Of a stretch of 64,000 nt of DNA, positions 9,011-14,479 are shown in pieces. This DNA comes from Verrucomicrobiales bacterium (GTDB lineage: Bacteria > Verrucomicrobiota > Verrucomicrobiia > Verrucomicrobiales > DEV007): the NCBI GenBank assembly GCA_016795505.1, contig JAEUHH010000088.1, positions 1 to 64,000 on the forward strand. Reading direction: 5' to 3'. Below the pieces are notes generated by a model. The model did not search any database and had not been told where the DNA came from. It saw nothing but the letters and a program-made list of their open reading frames with translations. A program made the translations under genes and the position numbers. Within the stretch, counting starts at the first letter, position 1; the number at the start of each line of letters is the position of its first letter.

Positions 9011-9084
9011 GCGCCGCGCACCAACTCGTGCAGGAGGGTTTCCAAAACCCACCATGCCTGGGGCAGCACCAGGGCGGCGTGCCC
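9011..9084 (+). tRNA. tRNA-Trp (CCA)
   Basis: Acceptor GCGCCGC pairs with GCGGCGT (9074-9080) with G1-U72 wobble. The anticodon loop is TTCCAAA. T-stem CCTGG/CCAGG with loop GGCAGCA. D-loop AACTCGTGCA has no GG. Discriminator G; the next bases are CCC, so CCA is not encoded exactly. Confidence 0.75.
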
Positions 9085-9099
9085 ATCCCCTTTCTCAAC

Positions 9100-9175
9100 G
9101 GGCCAGGAGTGTCGAAAGATAGCACGGCTGCCTTGCAAGCAGCAGGACCGGGAGCATTACCCGGCTGGTCCACCA
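9100..9175 (+). tRNA. tRNA-Ala (TGC)
   Basis: Acceptor GGGCCAG/CTGGTCC, anticodon stem GCTGC/GCAGC with loop CTTGCAA, T-stem CCGGG/CCCGG with loop AGCATTA. D-loop CGAAAGATA has AG instead of GG. Discriminator A and encoded CCA. Confidence 0.88.
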
Positions 9176-9184
9176 TTTTCATGA

Positions 9185-9261
9185 CGCGGTGAGGTCGAAG
9201 CAGTGGAGACGGGTGCCTTGGGAGCATCAGAAAGCAGGTGCGACTCCTGCTACCGCGACCA
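9185..9261 (+). tRNA. tRNA-Pro (TGG)
   Basis: Acceptor CGCGGTG/TACCGCG with C1-G72, as usual for bacterial tRNA-Pro. Anticodon loop CTTGGGA, T-stem GCAGG/CCTGC with loop TGCGACT, discriminator A, encoded CCA. Confidence 0.88.
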
Positions 9262-9276
9262 ATTTTCTTTTCCGAT

Positions 9277-9347
9277 CGCGAGCCGAGAAGACTCGACCTG
9301 GGGCTCATAACCCCGGAGGCCCGGAGCGTTACCGGGGCTCGCCACCA
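9277..9347 (+). tRNA. Initiator-like tRNA-Met (CAT) with a shortened D-arm
   Basis: Acceptor CGCGAGC/GCTCGCC leaves C1 opposite C72, a mismatch typical of initiators. The anticodon stem carries the initiator-type run of three G-C pairs next to loop CTCATAA. Only 15 nt separate the acceptor from the anticodon stem, so the D-arm is at most a small hairpin (CGAG, AAGA, CTCG). T-loop AGCGTTA; discriminator A, encoded CCA. Confidence 0.8.
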
Positions 9348-9359
9348 ATTTCCCAACAA

Positions 9360-9449
9360 GGGCGCCGATCCGGATGGCGGACTGTAAACCCGTCGTCGTT
9401 AAAGCATTCCGGAAGCCGACGAGTGGTGCGTTACCACCGGCGCCCACCA
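9360..9449 (+). tRNA. tRNA-Tyr (GTA), long variable arm, no normal D-arm
   Basis: Acceptor GGGCGCC/GGCGCCC, discriminator A, encoded CCA. Anticodon loop CTGTAAA with an A-C pair closing the stem. A long variable arm (CGTCG with CGACG) fits type II tRNA-Tyr. Only about ten bases (GATCCGGATG) lie between acceptor and anticodon stem, so a full D-arm cannot form together with that stem. T-loop TGCGTTA. Confidence 0.7.
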
Positions 9450-9455
9450 TTCTTT

Positions 9456-9530
9456 TCACCCGTGGGGTAACAGTAGCCCACCGGATTGTTAATCCGCGCG
9501 GTCTTGGTGCGAATCCAAGCGGGTGAGCCA
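9456..9530 (+). tRNA. tRNA-Asn (GTT)
   Basis: Acceptor TCACCCG/CGGGTGA with U1-A72, anticodon loop TTGTTAA, T-stem CTTGG/CCAAG with loop TGCGAAT, D-loop TAACAGTAG, discriminator G, encoded CCA. Confidence 0.88.
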
Positions 9531-9578
9531 GCTTTCACTTCCGACTTCCGAATGGCAGGTCCGCCATCCGGCTTCCAA

Positions 9579-9654
9579 CCTGGAGTAGCTCAATCAGCAG
9601 AGCACCCGACCGATAATCGGGAGGTTGCGGGTGCGAGACCCGCCTCCAGGACCA
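9579..9654 (+). tRNA. tRNA-Ile (GAT) with C33
   Basis: Acceptor CCTGGAG/CTCCAGG, D-stem GCTC/GAGC with loop AATCAGCA, anticodon stem CCCGA/TCGGG with loop CCGATAA. Position 33 is C, not the near-universal U. T-stem GCGGG/CCCGC with loop TGCGAGA. Discriminator A, encoded CCA. Confidence 0.85.
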
Positions 9655-9669
9655 TCCTCTTTCCTCTAT

Positions 9670-9744
9670 GGCCGGGTAGCTGAGACAGATTAGCGCGCCG
9701 CTGAAGCCGGCGAGAGATCGGAGCATTGCCGATACCGGCGGCCA
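9670..9744 (+). tRNA. tRNA-Phe (GAA), frayed acceptor
   Basis: Anticodon stem CGCCG/CGGCG with loop CTGAAGC; T-stem ATCGG/CCGAT with loop AGCATTG. The acceptor GGCCGGG/ACCGGCG has five central pairs but mismatches at 1-72 (G-G) and 7-66 (G-A). D-loop contains ACAGA. Encoded CCA. Confidence 0.75.
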
Positions 9745-9750
9745 TTTTCT

Positions 9751-9824
9751 TTTCCCGTGGTGTAACAGAAGCATGTCGCTCTGCGAAGGCGGCGGATCGG
9801 GTGCGAATCCCGGCGGGAAAGCCA
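9751..9824 (+). tRNA. tRNA-Arg (GCG)
   Basis: Acceptor TTTCCCG/CGGGAAA, anticodon stem TCGCT/GGCGG with loop CTGCGAA, T-loop TGCGAAT, D-loop TAACAGAAG, discriminator G, encoded CCA. A GCG anticodon is unusual because bacteria normally read CGC with ACG (inosine). Confidence 0.8.
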
Positions 9825-9842
9825 GTTTTCCCCATTTCAAGG

Positions 9843-9918
9843 GGTCCCGAAGAGGAACAGCAGACTCGCCACCCCGTCAAGGTGGAGACAGCCGGGGCGG
9901 CACCGGTCGGGATCGCCA
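9843..9918 (+). tRNA. tRNA-Asp (GTC) with C33
   Basis: Acceptor GGTCCCG/CGGGATC, anticodon stem CCACC/GGTGG with loop CCGTCAA (C33), T-stem GCCGG/CCGGT with loop GGCGGCA, D-loop GAACAGCAGA, discriminator G as expected for Asp, encoded CCA. Confidence 0.85.
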
Positions 9919-9934
9919 TTACTTTCCAATCGAC

Positions 9935-10009
9935 TCCCTCGAAGCATTAACAGTGATGCAGCGGTCTTTTAAACCGCGGAAGCAGGGGCAGTACCTGCCG
10001 GGGGAACCA
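9935..10009 (+). tRNA. tRNA-Lys (TTT)
   Basis: Acceptor TCCCTCG/CGGGGGA, D-stem GCAT/ATGC, anticodon stem GCGGT/ACCGC with loop CTTTTAA, T-stem GCAGG/CCTGC with loop GGCAGTA, discriminator A, encoded CCA. Confidence 0.88.
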
Positions 10010-10014
10010 ACCAT

Positions 10015-10090
10015 GTTGGCCATGGTGTATCAGTCAGCATTTCACCCTGTGAAGGTGACGGAACGGGTGCGAATCCCGTTGGCCAACCCA
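10015..10090 (+). tRNA. tRNA-His (GTG) with G-1:C73
   Basis: Acceptor TTGGCCA/TGGCCAA is extended by G at 10015 opposite discriminator C at 10087, the identity pair of tRNA-His. Anticodon stem TCACC/GGTGA with loop CTGTGAA, T-loop TGCGAAT, encoded CCA. Kept identity elements argue that this gene is functional. Confidence 0.9.
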
Positions 10091-10102
10091 CATTTCTCCC
10101 AC

Positions 10103-10176
10103 GACTCCGTGGCCGAGCAGCGAGGCCGGCGGCTGCAACCCGCCTCACGCAGGTGCAAGTCCTGCCGGAGTCTCCA
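10103..10176 (+). tRNA. tRNA-Cys (GCA)
   Basis: Acceptor GACTCCG/CGGAGTC, anticodon stem GGCGG/CCGCC with loop CTGCAAC, T-loop TGCAAGT, discriminator U73 (the Cys identity base), encoded CCA. D-loop GAGCAGCGA aligns base for base with the canonical pattern except A18 for G18. Confidence 0.9.
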
Positions 10177-10185
10177 ATCATTCAC

Positions 10186-10260
10186 GCGCCATTCGTCCAA
10201 CAGCCAGGACTCCTCCCTTCCAACGAGAGAACCCCGGGGCAGCACCGGGATGGCGCTCCA
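10186..10260 (+). tRNA. tRNA-Gly (TCC)
   Basis: Acceptor GCGCCAT/ATGGCGC, D-stem GTCC/GGAC with loop AACAGCCA, T-stem CCCGG/CCGGG with loop GGCAGCA, discriminator T, encoded CCA. The anticodon stem is poor: a seven-base loop leaves mismatches, a nine-base loop pairs better. Confidence 0.75.
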
Positions 10261-10272
10261 TCTGTTTCATCT

Positions 10273-10348
10273 GCCCGCGTAGCCCAACAGCAGAGGCAAC
10301 GCGTCGAGAGCGCGTCCAGTGCGGGTGCGAGTCCTGCCGCGGGCACCA
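10273..10348 (+). tRNA. tRNA-Leu-like (GAG), short variable arm, C33
   Basis: Acceptor GCCCGCG/CGCGGGC, anticodon stem ACGCG/CGCGT with loop TCGAGAG, giving GAG with C at 33. The variable region is only five bases, whereas bacterial tRNA-Leu is normally type II. T-loop TGCGAGT, discriminator A, encoded CCA. Shifting the stem by one base would give CGA (Ser) with a weaker stem. Confidence 0.7.
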
Positions 10349-10359
10349 TTTTCACGGAC

Positions 10360-10433
10360 AGGGGCTTAGTTTAAAAGTAGAACGCCTCTCTTACAAAGAG
10401 GTCGCGGGGGAGCGTTACCCTCAGCCCCCACCA
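10360..10433 (+). tRNA. tRNA-Val (TAC)
   Basis: Anticodon stem CCTCT/AGAGG with loop CTTACAA, D-loop TAAAAGTAG, T-stem GGGGG/CCCTC with loop AGCGTTA, discriminator A, encoded CCA. Acceptor AGGGGCT/AGCCCCC has an A1-C72 mismatch. Confidence 0.82.
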
Positions 10434-10446
10434 TTTCCCCCACCCT

Positions 10447-10520
10447 GCGGCATTCGTCCAATAGCAGGATGCCAGCGTGCCAAGCTGGAGACCCCGGAGC
10501 GTTACCGGGATGCCGCACCA
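10447..10520 (+). tRNA. tRNA-Gly (GCC)
   Basis: Acceptor GCGGCAT/ATGCCGC, D-stem GTCC/GGAT with loop AATAGCA, anticodon stem CCAGC/GCTGG with loop GTGCCAA, T-stem CCCGG/CCGGG with loop AGCGTTA, discriminator A, encoded CCA. Confidence 0.88.
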
Positions 10521-10542
10521 GCCCTTTTCCGCCCGACTCATG

Positions 10543-10630
10543 GCGGGGCGCCCCCACACCGGTCTTCTAAACCGGCGACGATAAACCGTGGGACGGATGT
10601 CACGAGGTTCGATGCCTCCGCTCCGCGCCA
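10543..10630 (+). tRNA. tRNA-like gene with TCT anticodon, long variable arm, no D-arm
   Basis: Acceptor GCGGGGC/GCTCCGC, discriminator G, encoded CCA. Anticodon stem CCGGT/ACCGG with loop CTTCTAA (TCT, Arg). T-loop is canonical TTCGATG. Only nine bases lie between acceptor and anticodon stem, so no D-arm forms, and about 27 bases form a long variable region with a CGTG/CACG hairpin. This architecture is abnormal for tRNA-Arg. Confidence 0.55.
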
Positions 10631-10644
10631 GTCCTTCGATCAGG

Positions 10645-10721
10645 GCTTTCGTAGCTCAATGGAGCAGAGCGCCGGGCTTCGAACCCGGAGGTTGCAGGTT
10701 CGAGTCCTGCCGGGAGCGCCA
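10645..10721 (+). tRNA. tRNA-Arg (TCG), canonical
   Basis: Acceptor GCTTTCG/CGGGAGC, D-loop AATGGAGCA with normal GG, anticodon stem CCGGG/CCCGG with loop CTTCGAA, T-loop TTCGAGT, discriminator G, encoded CCA. It is the internal control that shows how the other genes deviate. Confidence 0.93.
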
Positions 10722-10737
10722 CTATTCACCAGCTTTT

Positions 10738-10826
10738 CGGGGTGTAACTCAGATGGCCAGAGTCCGCGCCTTATAAGCGCGAAGCCCTCACAAGGTATAC
10801 GGAGGGTTCGATTCCCCCCACCCCCA
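10738..10826 (+). tRNA. tRNA with TAT anticodon and long variable region
   Basis: D-stem ACTC/GAGT with canonical loop AGATGGCCA, anticodon stem CGCGC/GCGCG with loop CTTATAA (TAT, reads AUA as Ile), T-loop TTCGATT. About 20 bases separate the anticodon and T stems, unusual for Ile. Acceptor CGGGGTG/CACCCCC leaves C1 opposite C72. CCA is not clearly encoded; boundaries are less certain. Confidence 0.7.
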
Positions 10827-10865
10827 TGGGCCGAATGTGACGAAGCCAGGATCCCCATTTTCAAT

Positions 10866-10941
10866 GCCCACGTAGCCCAACAGCAGAGGCGCCGGTCTCA
10901 GAAGCCGGAGGTTGCAGGTGCGAATCCTGCCGTGGGTACCA
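10866..10941 (+). tRNA. tRNA-Leu-like (CAG), short variable arm
   Basis: Acceptor GCCCACG/CGTGGGT with G1-U72, D-loop AACAGCA, anticodon stem CCGGT/GCCGG with loop CTCAGAA, five-base variable region, T-stem GCAGG/CCTGC with loop TGCGAAT, discriminator A, encoded CCA. A type I body is unexpected for bacterial Leu. Confidence 0.82.
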
Positions 10942-10953
10942 ATCCTTTCAGAT

Positions 10954-11029
10954 TCCTCCGTGGCAGAGAGAGAAATGCGCTCCTCTCGTAAAGGAGATCA
11001 TGTCGGTGCGACGCCGGCCGGAGGAACCA
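10954..11029 (+). tRNA. tRNA-Thr (CGT)
   Basis: Acceptor TCCTCCG/CGGAGGA, anticodon stem CTCCT/AGGAG with loop CTCGTAA, T-stem GTCGG/CCGGC with loop TGCGACG, D-loop GAGAGAGAAA, discriminator A, encoded CCA. Confidence 0.86.
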
Positions 11030-11042
11030 CTTTGCCAACGCT

Positions 11043-11116
11043 GACCGCGTGGCCCAACCAGAAGAGGCAATCGACTTAAAATCGATGAGTTGCGGGTGCA
11101 AGTCCTGCCGCGGTCA
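11043..11116 (+). tRNA. tRNA-Leu-like (TAA), short variable arm
   Basis: Acceptor GACCGCG/CGCGGTC, anticodon stem ATCGA/TCGAT with loop CTTAAAA, five-base variable region, T-stem GCGGG/CCTGC with loop TGCAAGT, discriminator A. The following bases are CTT, so CCA must be added. Confidence 0.82.
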
Positions 11117-11128
11117 CTTCTCCTTTTT

Positions 11129-11203
11129 GTCCCCGTCGTCTATGCAGTAGGACTTCAGGCTTTCAATCTGACAAACCGGGTGCGAGCCCCGGCGGGGATG
11201 CCA
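11129..11203 (+). tRNA. tRNA-Glu (TTC)
   Basis: Acceptor GTCCCCG/CGGGGAT with G1-U72, D-loop TATGCAGTAG, anticodon stem TCAGG/TCTGA with loop CTTTCAA, T-stem CCGGG/CCCGG with loop TGCGAGC, discriminator G as expected for Glu, encoded CCA. Confidence 0.88.
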
Positions 11204-11270
11204 ATTTCGCGCGATCACAACCCGGACCCGGTAAGGCCGGGCATCACTGGGCGCCTTTTGCCACGTCGTT

Positions 11271-11346
11271 ACCCGGATCGTTCAACCAGCCAGGACCTCG
11301 GACTTTGACTCCGAAGATCGCGGTGCAAATCCGCGTCCGGGCGCCA
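11271..11346 (+). tRNA. tRNA-Gln (TTG)
   Basis: Acceptor ACCCGGA/TCCGGGC has an open 1-72 (A-C), in keeping with the weak first pair of tRNA-Gln. D-stem GTTC/GGAC with loop AACCAGCCA, anticodon stem TCGGA/TCCGA with loop CTTTGAC, T-stem CGCGG/CCGCG with loop TGCAAAT, discriminator G, encoded CCA. Last gene of the array. Confidence 0.88.
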
Positions 11347-11412
11347 TTTCGAACTCGGCGATACCACGATGAAGCCGCGGGCACTCCGCCCGACACCCAA
11401 CTGTGATACGAT

Positions 11413-11437
11413 CGCCACCCCACTGCCAGGGGTGGCG
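11413..11437 (+). terminator. Hairpin downstream of the tRNA array
   Basis: CGCCACCCC (11413-11421) pairs perfectly with GGGGTGGCG (11429-11437). No U-tract follows, so it may protect or delimit the array transcript rather than terminate it. The rest of 11347-11600 shows nothing else. Confidence 0.4.
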
Positions 11438-11600
11438 GGATGTCAGCGGATGCATCCAGGGGATACAGTCCGCCCTGCCGCTCCCGCGGCGGGCCGCCGG
11501 GTCAGCGCGACCCGGCCGGTGCCGCCGCGGGACGGTCTGATTGATGCTCCCATTTTTCCTGAACCGATTCTTGCTCTCCTCACCCTCACCCTCCGATCCC

Positions 11601-12182
11601 ATGAACTCCATTCTTCACAAAAGCATCGTCCTGGTGCTGAACCGGAACTGGCAGGCGATCAACATCCAGACGCCCGCCGAGGCATTCTGCCAGATGGCGA
11701 CCGACGTCGTCACCGCCCTCGACATCCAGGGCAACGAGTCGATGGTCCCCACCCGCTGGGAGGACTGGAAGCAGCTGCCGGTGCGCGATCGCGACTTCCA
11801 GATCGGCACCGCCCACGGCCCCATCCGGGTGCCCACCGTGGTGGTACTGTCCCGCTTCTCCAAAGTCCCCCTGAAACGGCCCAAATTCAATGCCCGCAAC
11901 CTCTGGGCGCGCGATGGCGGCCGCTGCCAGTACACCGGCCGCGAACTGCGCCCCGGCGAGGGGAACATCGATCACGTCGTCCCCCGCAGCCGCGGTGGCC
12001 GGACCACCTGGGAAAACTGCGTCATCGCCGCCCGCGAGGTGAACTCGCGCAAAGCCGACCGCACCCCGGAGGAGGCCGGCCTCAGGCTCCTGAACCAGCC
12101 GCGACGCCCCCGCGAGGTCCCGGTGACCGTGCTGTTGAAGAACGTGCACGGCATCCCCGACTGGGAGCCCTTCCTGCTGTGA
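11601..12182 (+). CDS. HNH endonuclease family protein
   Basis: A 193-residue protein with an HNH nuclease core: RDGGRCQYTGREL, then IDHVVPRSRGG with the catalytic histidine, then TTWENCVIA and a conserved-looking AREVNSRKA. The usual first CxxC zinc pair is degenerate here (CQYTG). The N-terminal half matches the widespread ~190-residue HNH proteins found in many bacteria, whose targets are largely unknown. I start at the ATG at 11601 because the 20 upstream codons look like leader sequence. It is the first gene after the tRNA array on the same strand; tRNA arrays can travel with nuclease genes, so a functional link is possible but unproven. Confidence 0.85.
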   Translation: MNSILHKSIVLVLNRNWQAINIQTPAEAFCQMATDVVTALDIQGNESMVPTRWEDWKQLPVRDRDFQIGTAHGPIRVPTVVVLSRFSKVPLKRPKFNARNLWARDGGRCQYTGRELRPGEGNIDHVVPRSRGGRTTWENCVIAAREVNSRKADRTPEEAGLRLLNQPRRPREVPVTVLLKNVHGIPDWEPFLL

Positions 12183-12483
12183 TCGACACCCCCTTTCGGC
12201 CAGGCCGCGCGGTCTCGGAGGACTTTCCCGAGAGATCCCGCCCATCGGCTGCCGGATACCGTGCCTGAAAAGCACCCTGGTTTCTAACCGGTCAGAGGTT
12301 CGCCTCTTCATCCGCCTTCCCTCCCGCCATCCGTCGGATACGGCTTTGTCCGATCCGGCACCCGCGAAAGAGCCCTGCGAATCCGGCCCATCCCCTCCCG
12401 ACCCGTCGGGCTGGTGACGCCGCTCATTCCCGCTCCGGAGCGGTGATGGCGGGAGGGAAGCGCCCCGGGAATGCCGGACTTTT

Positions 12484-12535
12484 CGATCCAACTCCGTTTG
12501 ATCTCCGATCCTACCCTGTTTGATCGGAAACCCCT
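12484..12535. repeat. Dispersed ACCCTGTT palindromic repeat, locus 2
   Basis: A full unit CCGATC-CT-ACCCTGTT-T-GATCGG lies at 12505-12527, with a degenerate unit (core ACTCCGTT) just before it. The locus is in the 426-bp gap between the HNH and slipin genes. The start of that gap (12260-12300) also holds small hairpins, one with a UUCG loop. Confidence 0.8.
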
Positions 12536-12608
12536 CCTCCGGACTTTGGAAAGAACGAACACCACCCCTCCCGCCCCTGCCATCTCAAACCTGCCAATCC
12601 ATCCACCC

Positions 12609-13385
12609 ATGACAGAAATCACCATCGCCCTCATCACCCTCACCGCCGCCATCTGGGCCTTTGTTGCCGCCCGGAGGCTGCTGCATGAAGCCACCGAATC
12701 GGTCACGATCTGGGACTACCAGTCGGGACTGCATTTCAAGGACGGCCGCTACGTCGAGTCTCTCGCCCCCGGCAAGCATCGCTTCTGGGGGCGCGGACAT
12801 CGTGTGATCGTCTATGACAACCGCATCTCGGAGCTGATCATCCAGAGCCAGGAACTGCTCACCGCCGACAGCGCCACGCTGAAGCTGACGGCCGTGGCCC
12901 AGTGGCGCATCGCCGACGCCCGCCGCTACCACGTCGCGGCCGAGGACGCCCGTCAGGCGCTCTACACGCGCATCCAGCTCGCCCTGCGCCAGACGATCGG
13001 CGATCTGACGCTCGACCAGATCATCGAACGAAAGGCCGGCTTTGGCGCGGAATTGCTCACCCGCGTCCACGATCAGGCCGCCACAGATCTCGGCATCGAG
13101 GTGGCTGCCGTCGACATCCGCGACACCATGCTCGGCTCGGAGCTGCGATCCGCCTACTCCGGAGTGCTCACCGCACGCAAGGAGGCCCAGACCAAACTGG
13201 AGAAAGCCCGCGGAGAAGCGGCCGCCCTGCGCACCCTGGCCAATGCGGCCCGTCTTTTCGATGATCATCCCGGCCTGCTGCGCCTGCGCGCCCTCGAAAC
13301 GATCAAGGAAGCCGGCGCCGGCTACGGCAACCAACTGATCGTCGGCCTGCCCGAGGAATTCCTCGGCTTGGTAAAAAAGAGCTGA
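12609..13385 (+). CDS. SPFH/band 7 family protein (slipin-like)
   Basis: A 258-residue membrane-anchored SPFH protein. An N-terminal hydrophobic segment (about residues 5-20) is followed by a band 7 domain (for example QSQELLTADSATLKLTAVAQWRI and ALRQTIGDLTLDQIIE) and a coiled-coil tail (about 190-235). Such proteins oligomerise into membrane microdomain scaffolds and may act in protease control or stress tolerance. The partner NfeD protein often encoded beside bacterial slipins is absent here. The start at 12609 puts the membrane segment at the very N-terminus. Confidence 0.85.
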   Translation: MTEITIALITLTAAIWAFVAARRLLHEATESVTIWDYQSGLHFKDGRYVESLAPGKHRFWGRGHRVIVYDNRISELIIQSQELLTADSATLKLTAVAQWRIADARRYHVAAEDARQALYTRIQLALRQTIGDLTLDQIIERKAGFGAELLTRVHDQAATDLGIEVAAVDIRDTMLGSELRSAYSGVLTARKEAQTKLEKARGEAAALRTLANAARLFDDHPGLLRLRALETIKEAGAGYGNQLIVGLPEEFLGLVKKS

Positions 13386-13411
13386 AACACCACCACGACC
13401 GCCATCGTCCC

Positions 13412-14479
13412 ATGATTCCGAAAACCGATCCCTGGGTGCGCCGACGCCGTGATGTCCGCGACCATCGGCAAAGTCTCGAAAAGGACCTGCGGGCGCGAAT
13501 CCGCGAGGATCGCCGGCTCTCCCGGGCAACCTGGGAGGCGCCACTGATCGAGTTGGAGGAGCCCTACCAGCGCGGGTGGGTCAGATTTTTTCGCCTCACC
13601 GCCGCCTCCCGGCAACGGCCGGATGCGGCGCAACTGAAAGCGCTCCTGGTGCTCGTGGGCCGGGTCGAATACTGCCGGAAGCGGCAGTTTCTCCAATGGG
13701 ATGGGAGGCAGGCCAAATATGTTCCCACTCCCCATCGGCTGTATGGTCTGATGACTCGCAGCGAGGCCTTCGGAAAGGTGCCGAAAGAGCTGTATCCCTA
13801 CTTTCAGCTCAGGTCGAACCGCCTGCGACTCAACGCCGAAATCCTGTCCATGCGGCTGATCCGGGGAATCGGCGAATGGGTCGACATCGCCCGACCCGAA
13901 CTCTTCGAATCGGTGATCGCACCCCACATTGTCACCCACCGGAGGGCCGTGTTGCCGGACTGTGAACGCCGCCGCAGCGAACTCGACGCCTGGTTCGAGA
14001 GGAACCTCGGTTACGATCAATTTGCCCGGCTCTCAGGCTATCCCGTCTCGCGGTGGCGATACGAGTGGAAGGCCCCTTTCAGAAGGTCCCTGAACCGGAT
14101 CGCGGCTGCGGAAATGAAAGAGGCCGCGGATCGTTTCAACCTTCCCTGGCAACGCGACAAAGCGGCCCGAATCAAACATCCCTCTCGCGGCACGGTTGGC
14201 ACCGTGCCTCTTTTATGGCTACCTCATCCCACGATCCCTTCCCGTCCATGCCCCATCCCATCGACCTTACCACCGCGCGCTCGCCGGAATGCCTCCTGTT
14301 CGAATGCATCACGGGCAGCCGGGCCTATGGCACGGAGACGCCGGAGTCGGACACTGACCTGCGCGGGGTGTTCATCGCGCCGCGGCGCGCCTTTTTTGGG
14401 CTCGACACTCCGGAACAGGTCAGCGATGCGGCTCAGGACGAGACCTATTACGAAATTGGCCGCTTCGTCGATCTACTGA
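13412..14479 (+). CDS. Unknown Arg-rich protein; 3' end runs over the next gene
   Basis: The first ~250 residues look like a genuine protein: charged, Arg-rich, with segments such as WVRFFRLTAASRQRP, GRVEYCRKRQFLQWDG and RGIGEWVDIARPELF. I do not recognise a family. From about residue 255 the composition turns Ser/Arg/Pro-rich and the frame lies on the RlaP-like gene in another frame, so the tail is probably not native. A terminator-like hairpin (14189-14214) sits where the gene should end. A lost stop codon or a frameshift near 14150-14190 would explain this. Confidence 0.5.
   Translation: MIPKTDPWVRRRRDVRDHRQSLEKDLRARIREDRRLSRATWEAPLIELEEPYQRGWVRFFRLTAASRQRPDAAQLKALLVLVGRVEYCRKRQFLQWDGRQAKYVPTPHRLYGLMTRSEAFGKVPKELYPYFQLRSNRLRLNAEILSMRLIRGIGEWVDIARPELFESVIAPHIVTHRRAVLPDCERRRSELDAWFERNLGYDQFARLSGYPVSRWRYEWKAPFRRSLNRIAAAEMKEAADRFNLPWQRDKAARIKHPSRGTVGTVPLLWLPHPTIPSRPCPIPSTLPPRARRNASCSNASRAAGPMARRRRSRTLTCAGCSSRRGAPFLGSTLRNRSAMRLRTRPITKLAASSIY
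14189..14214 (+). terminator. Intrinsic terminator-like hairpin
   Basis: GGCACGGT and ACCGTGCC form a perfect 8-bp stem around TGGC, followed by TCTTTT. It lies inside the upstream frame and 34 bp before the preferred start of the next gene, so that gene must have its own promoter or the hairpin must act as an attenuator. Confidence 0.65.

Larger units (their letters stand above)
9011..11346 (+). other. tRNA array of 25 genes with non-canonical elbows
   Basis: Twenty-five tRNA-like genes on one strand, mostly 6-25 bp apart, cover 19 amino acids; no serine tRNA was found. Nearly all encode the 3' CCA. In 22 of them the T-loop has G55-C56-R57 in place of U55-C56-R57, and almost all D-loops contain AG where G18-G19 is normal. 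Loop positions 54 and 58 occur as T-A (12 genes), A-T (5) or G-G (4), with only tRNA-Tyr (T-T) off pattern. Three consecutive genes (10543-10826) keep canonical TTCGA loops. No array promoter could be assigned; 8640-9010 shows no recognisable gene. Confidence 0.9.

Noticed and set aside
11204-11270. Possible extra tRNA between Glu and Gln
   Set aside because: It holds only a CCCGG/CCGGG-type hairpin with no anticodon or T-arm; it is a long spacer.
12260-12300. tRNA-like fragment with CTGG-TTTCTAA-CCGG and a UUCG hairpin
   Set aside because: No acceptor or D-arm is present; more likely small hairpins downstream of the HNH gene.
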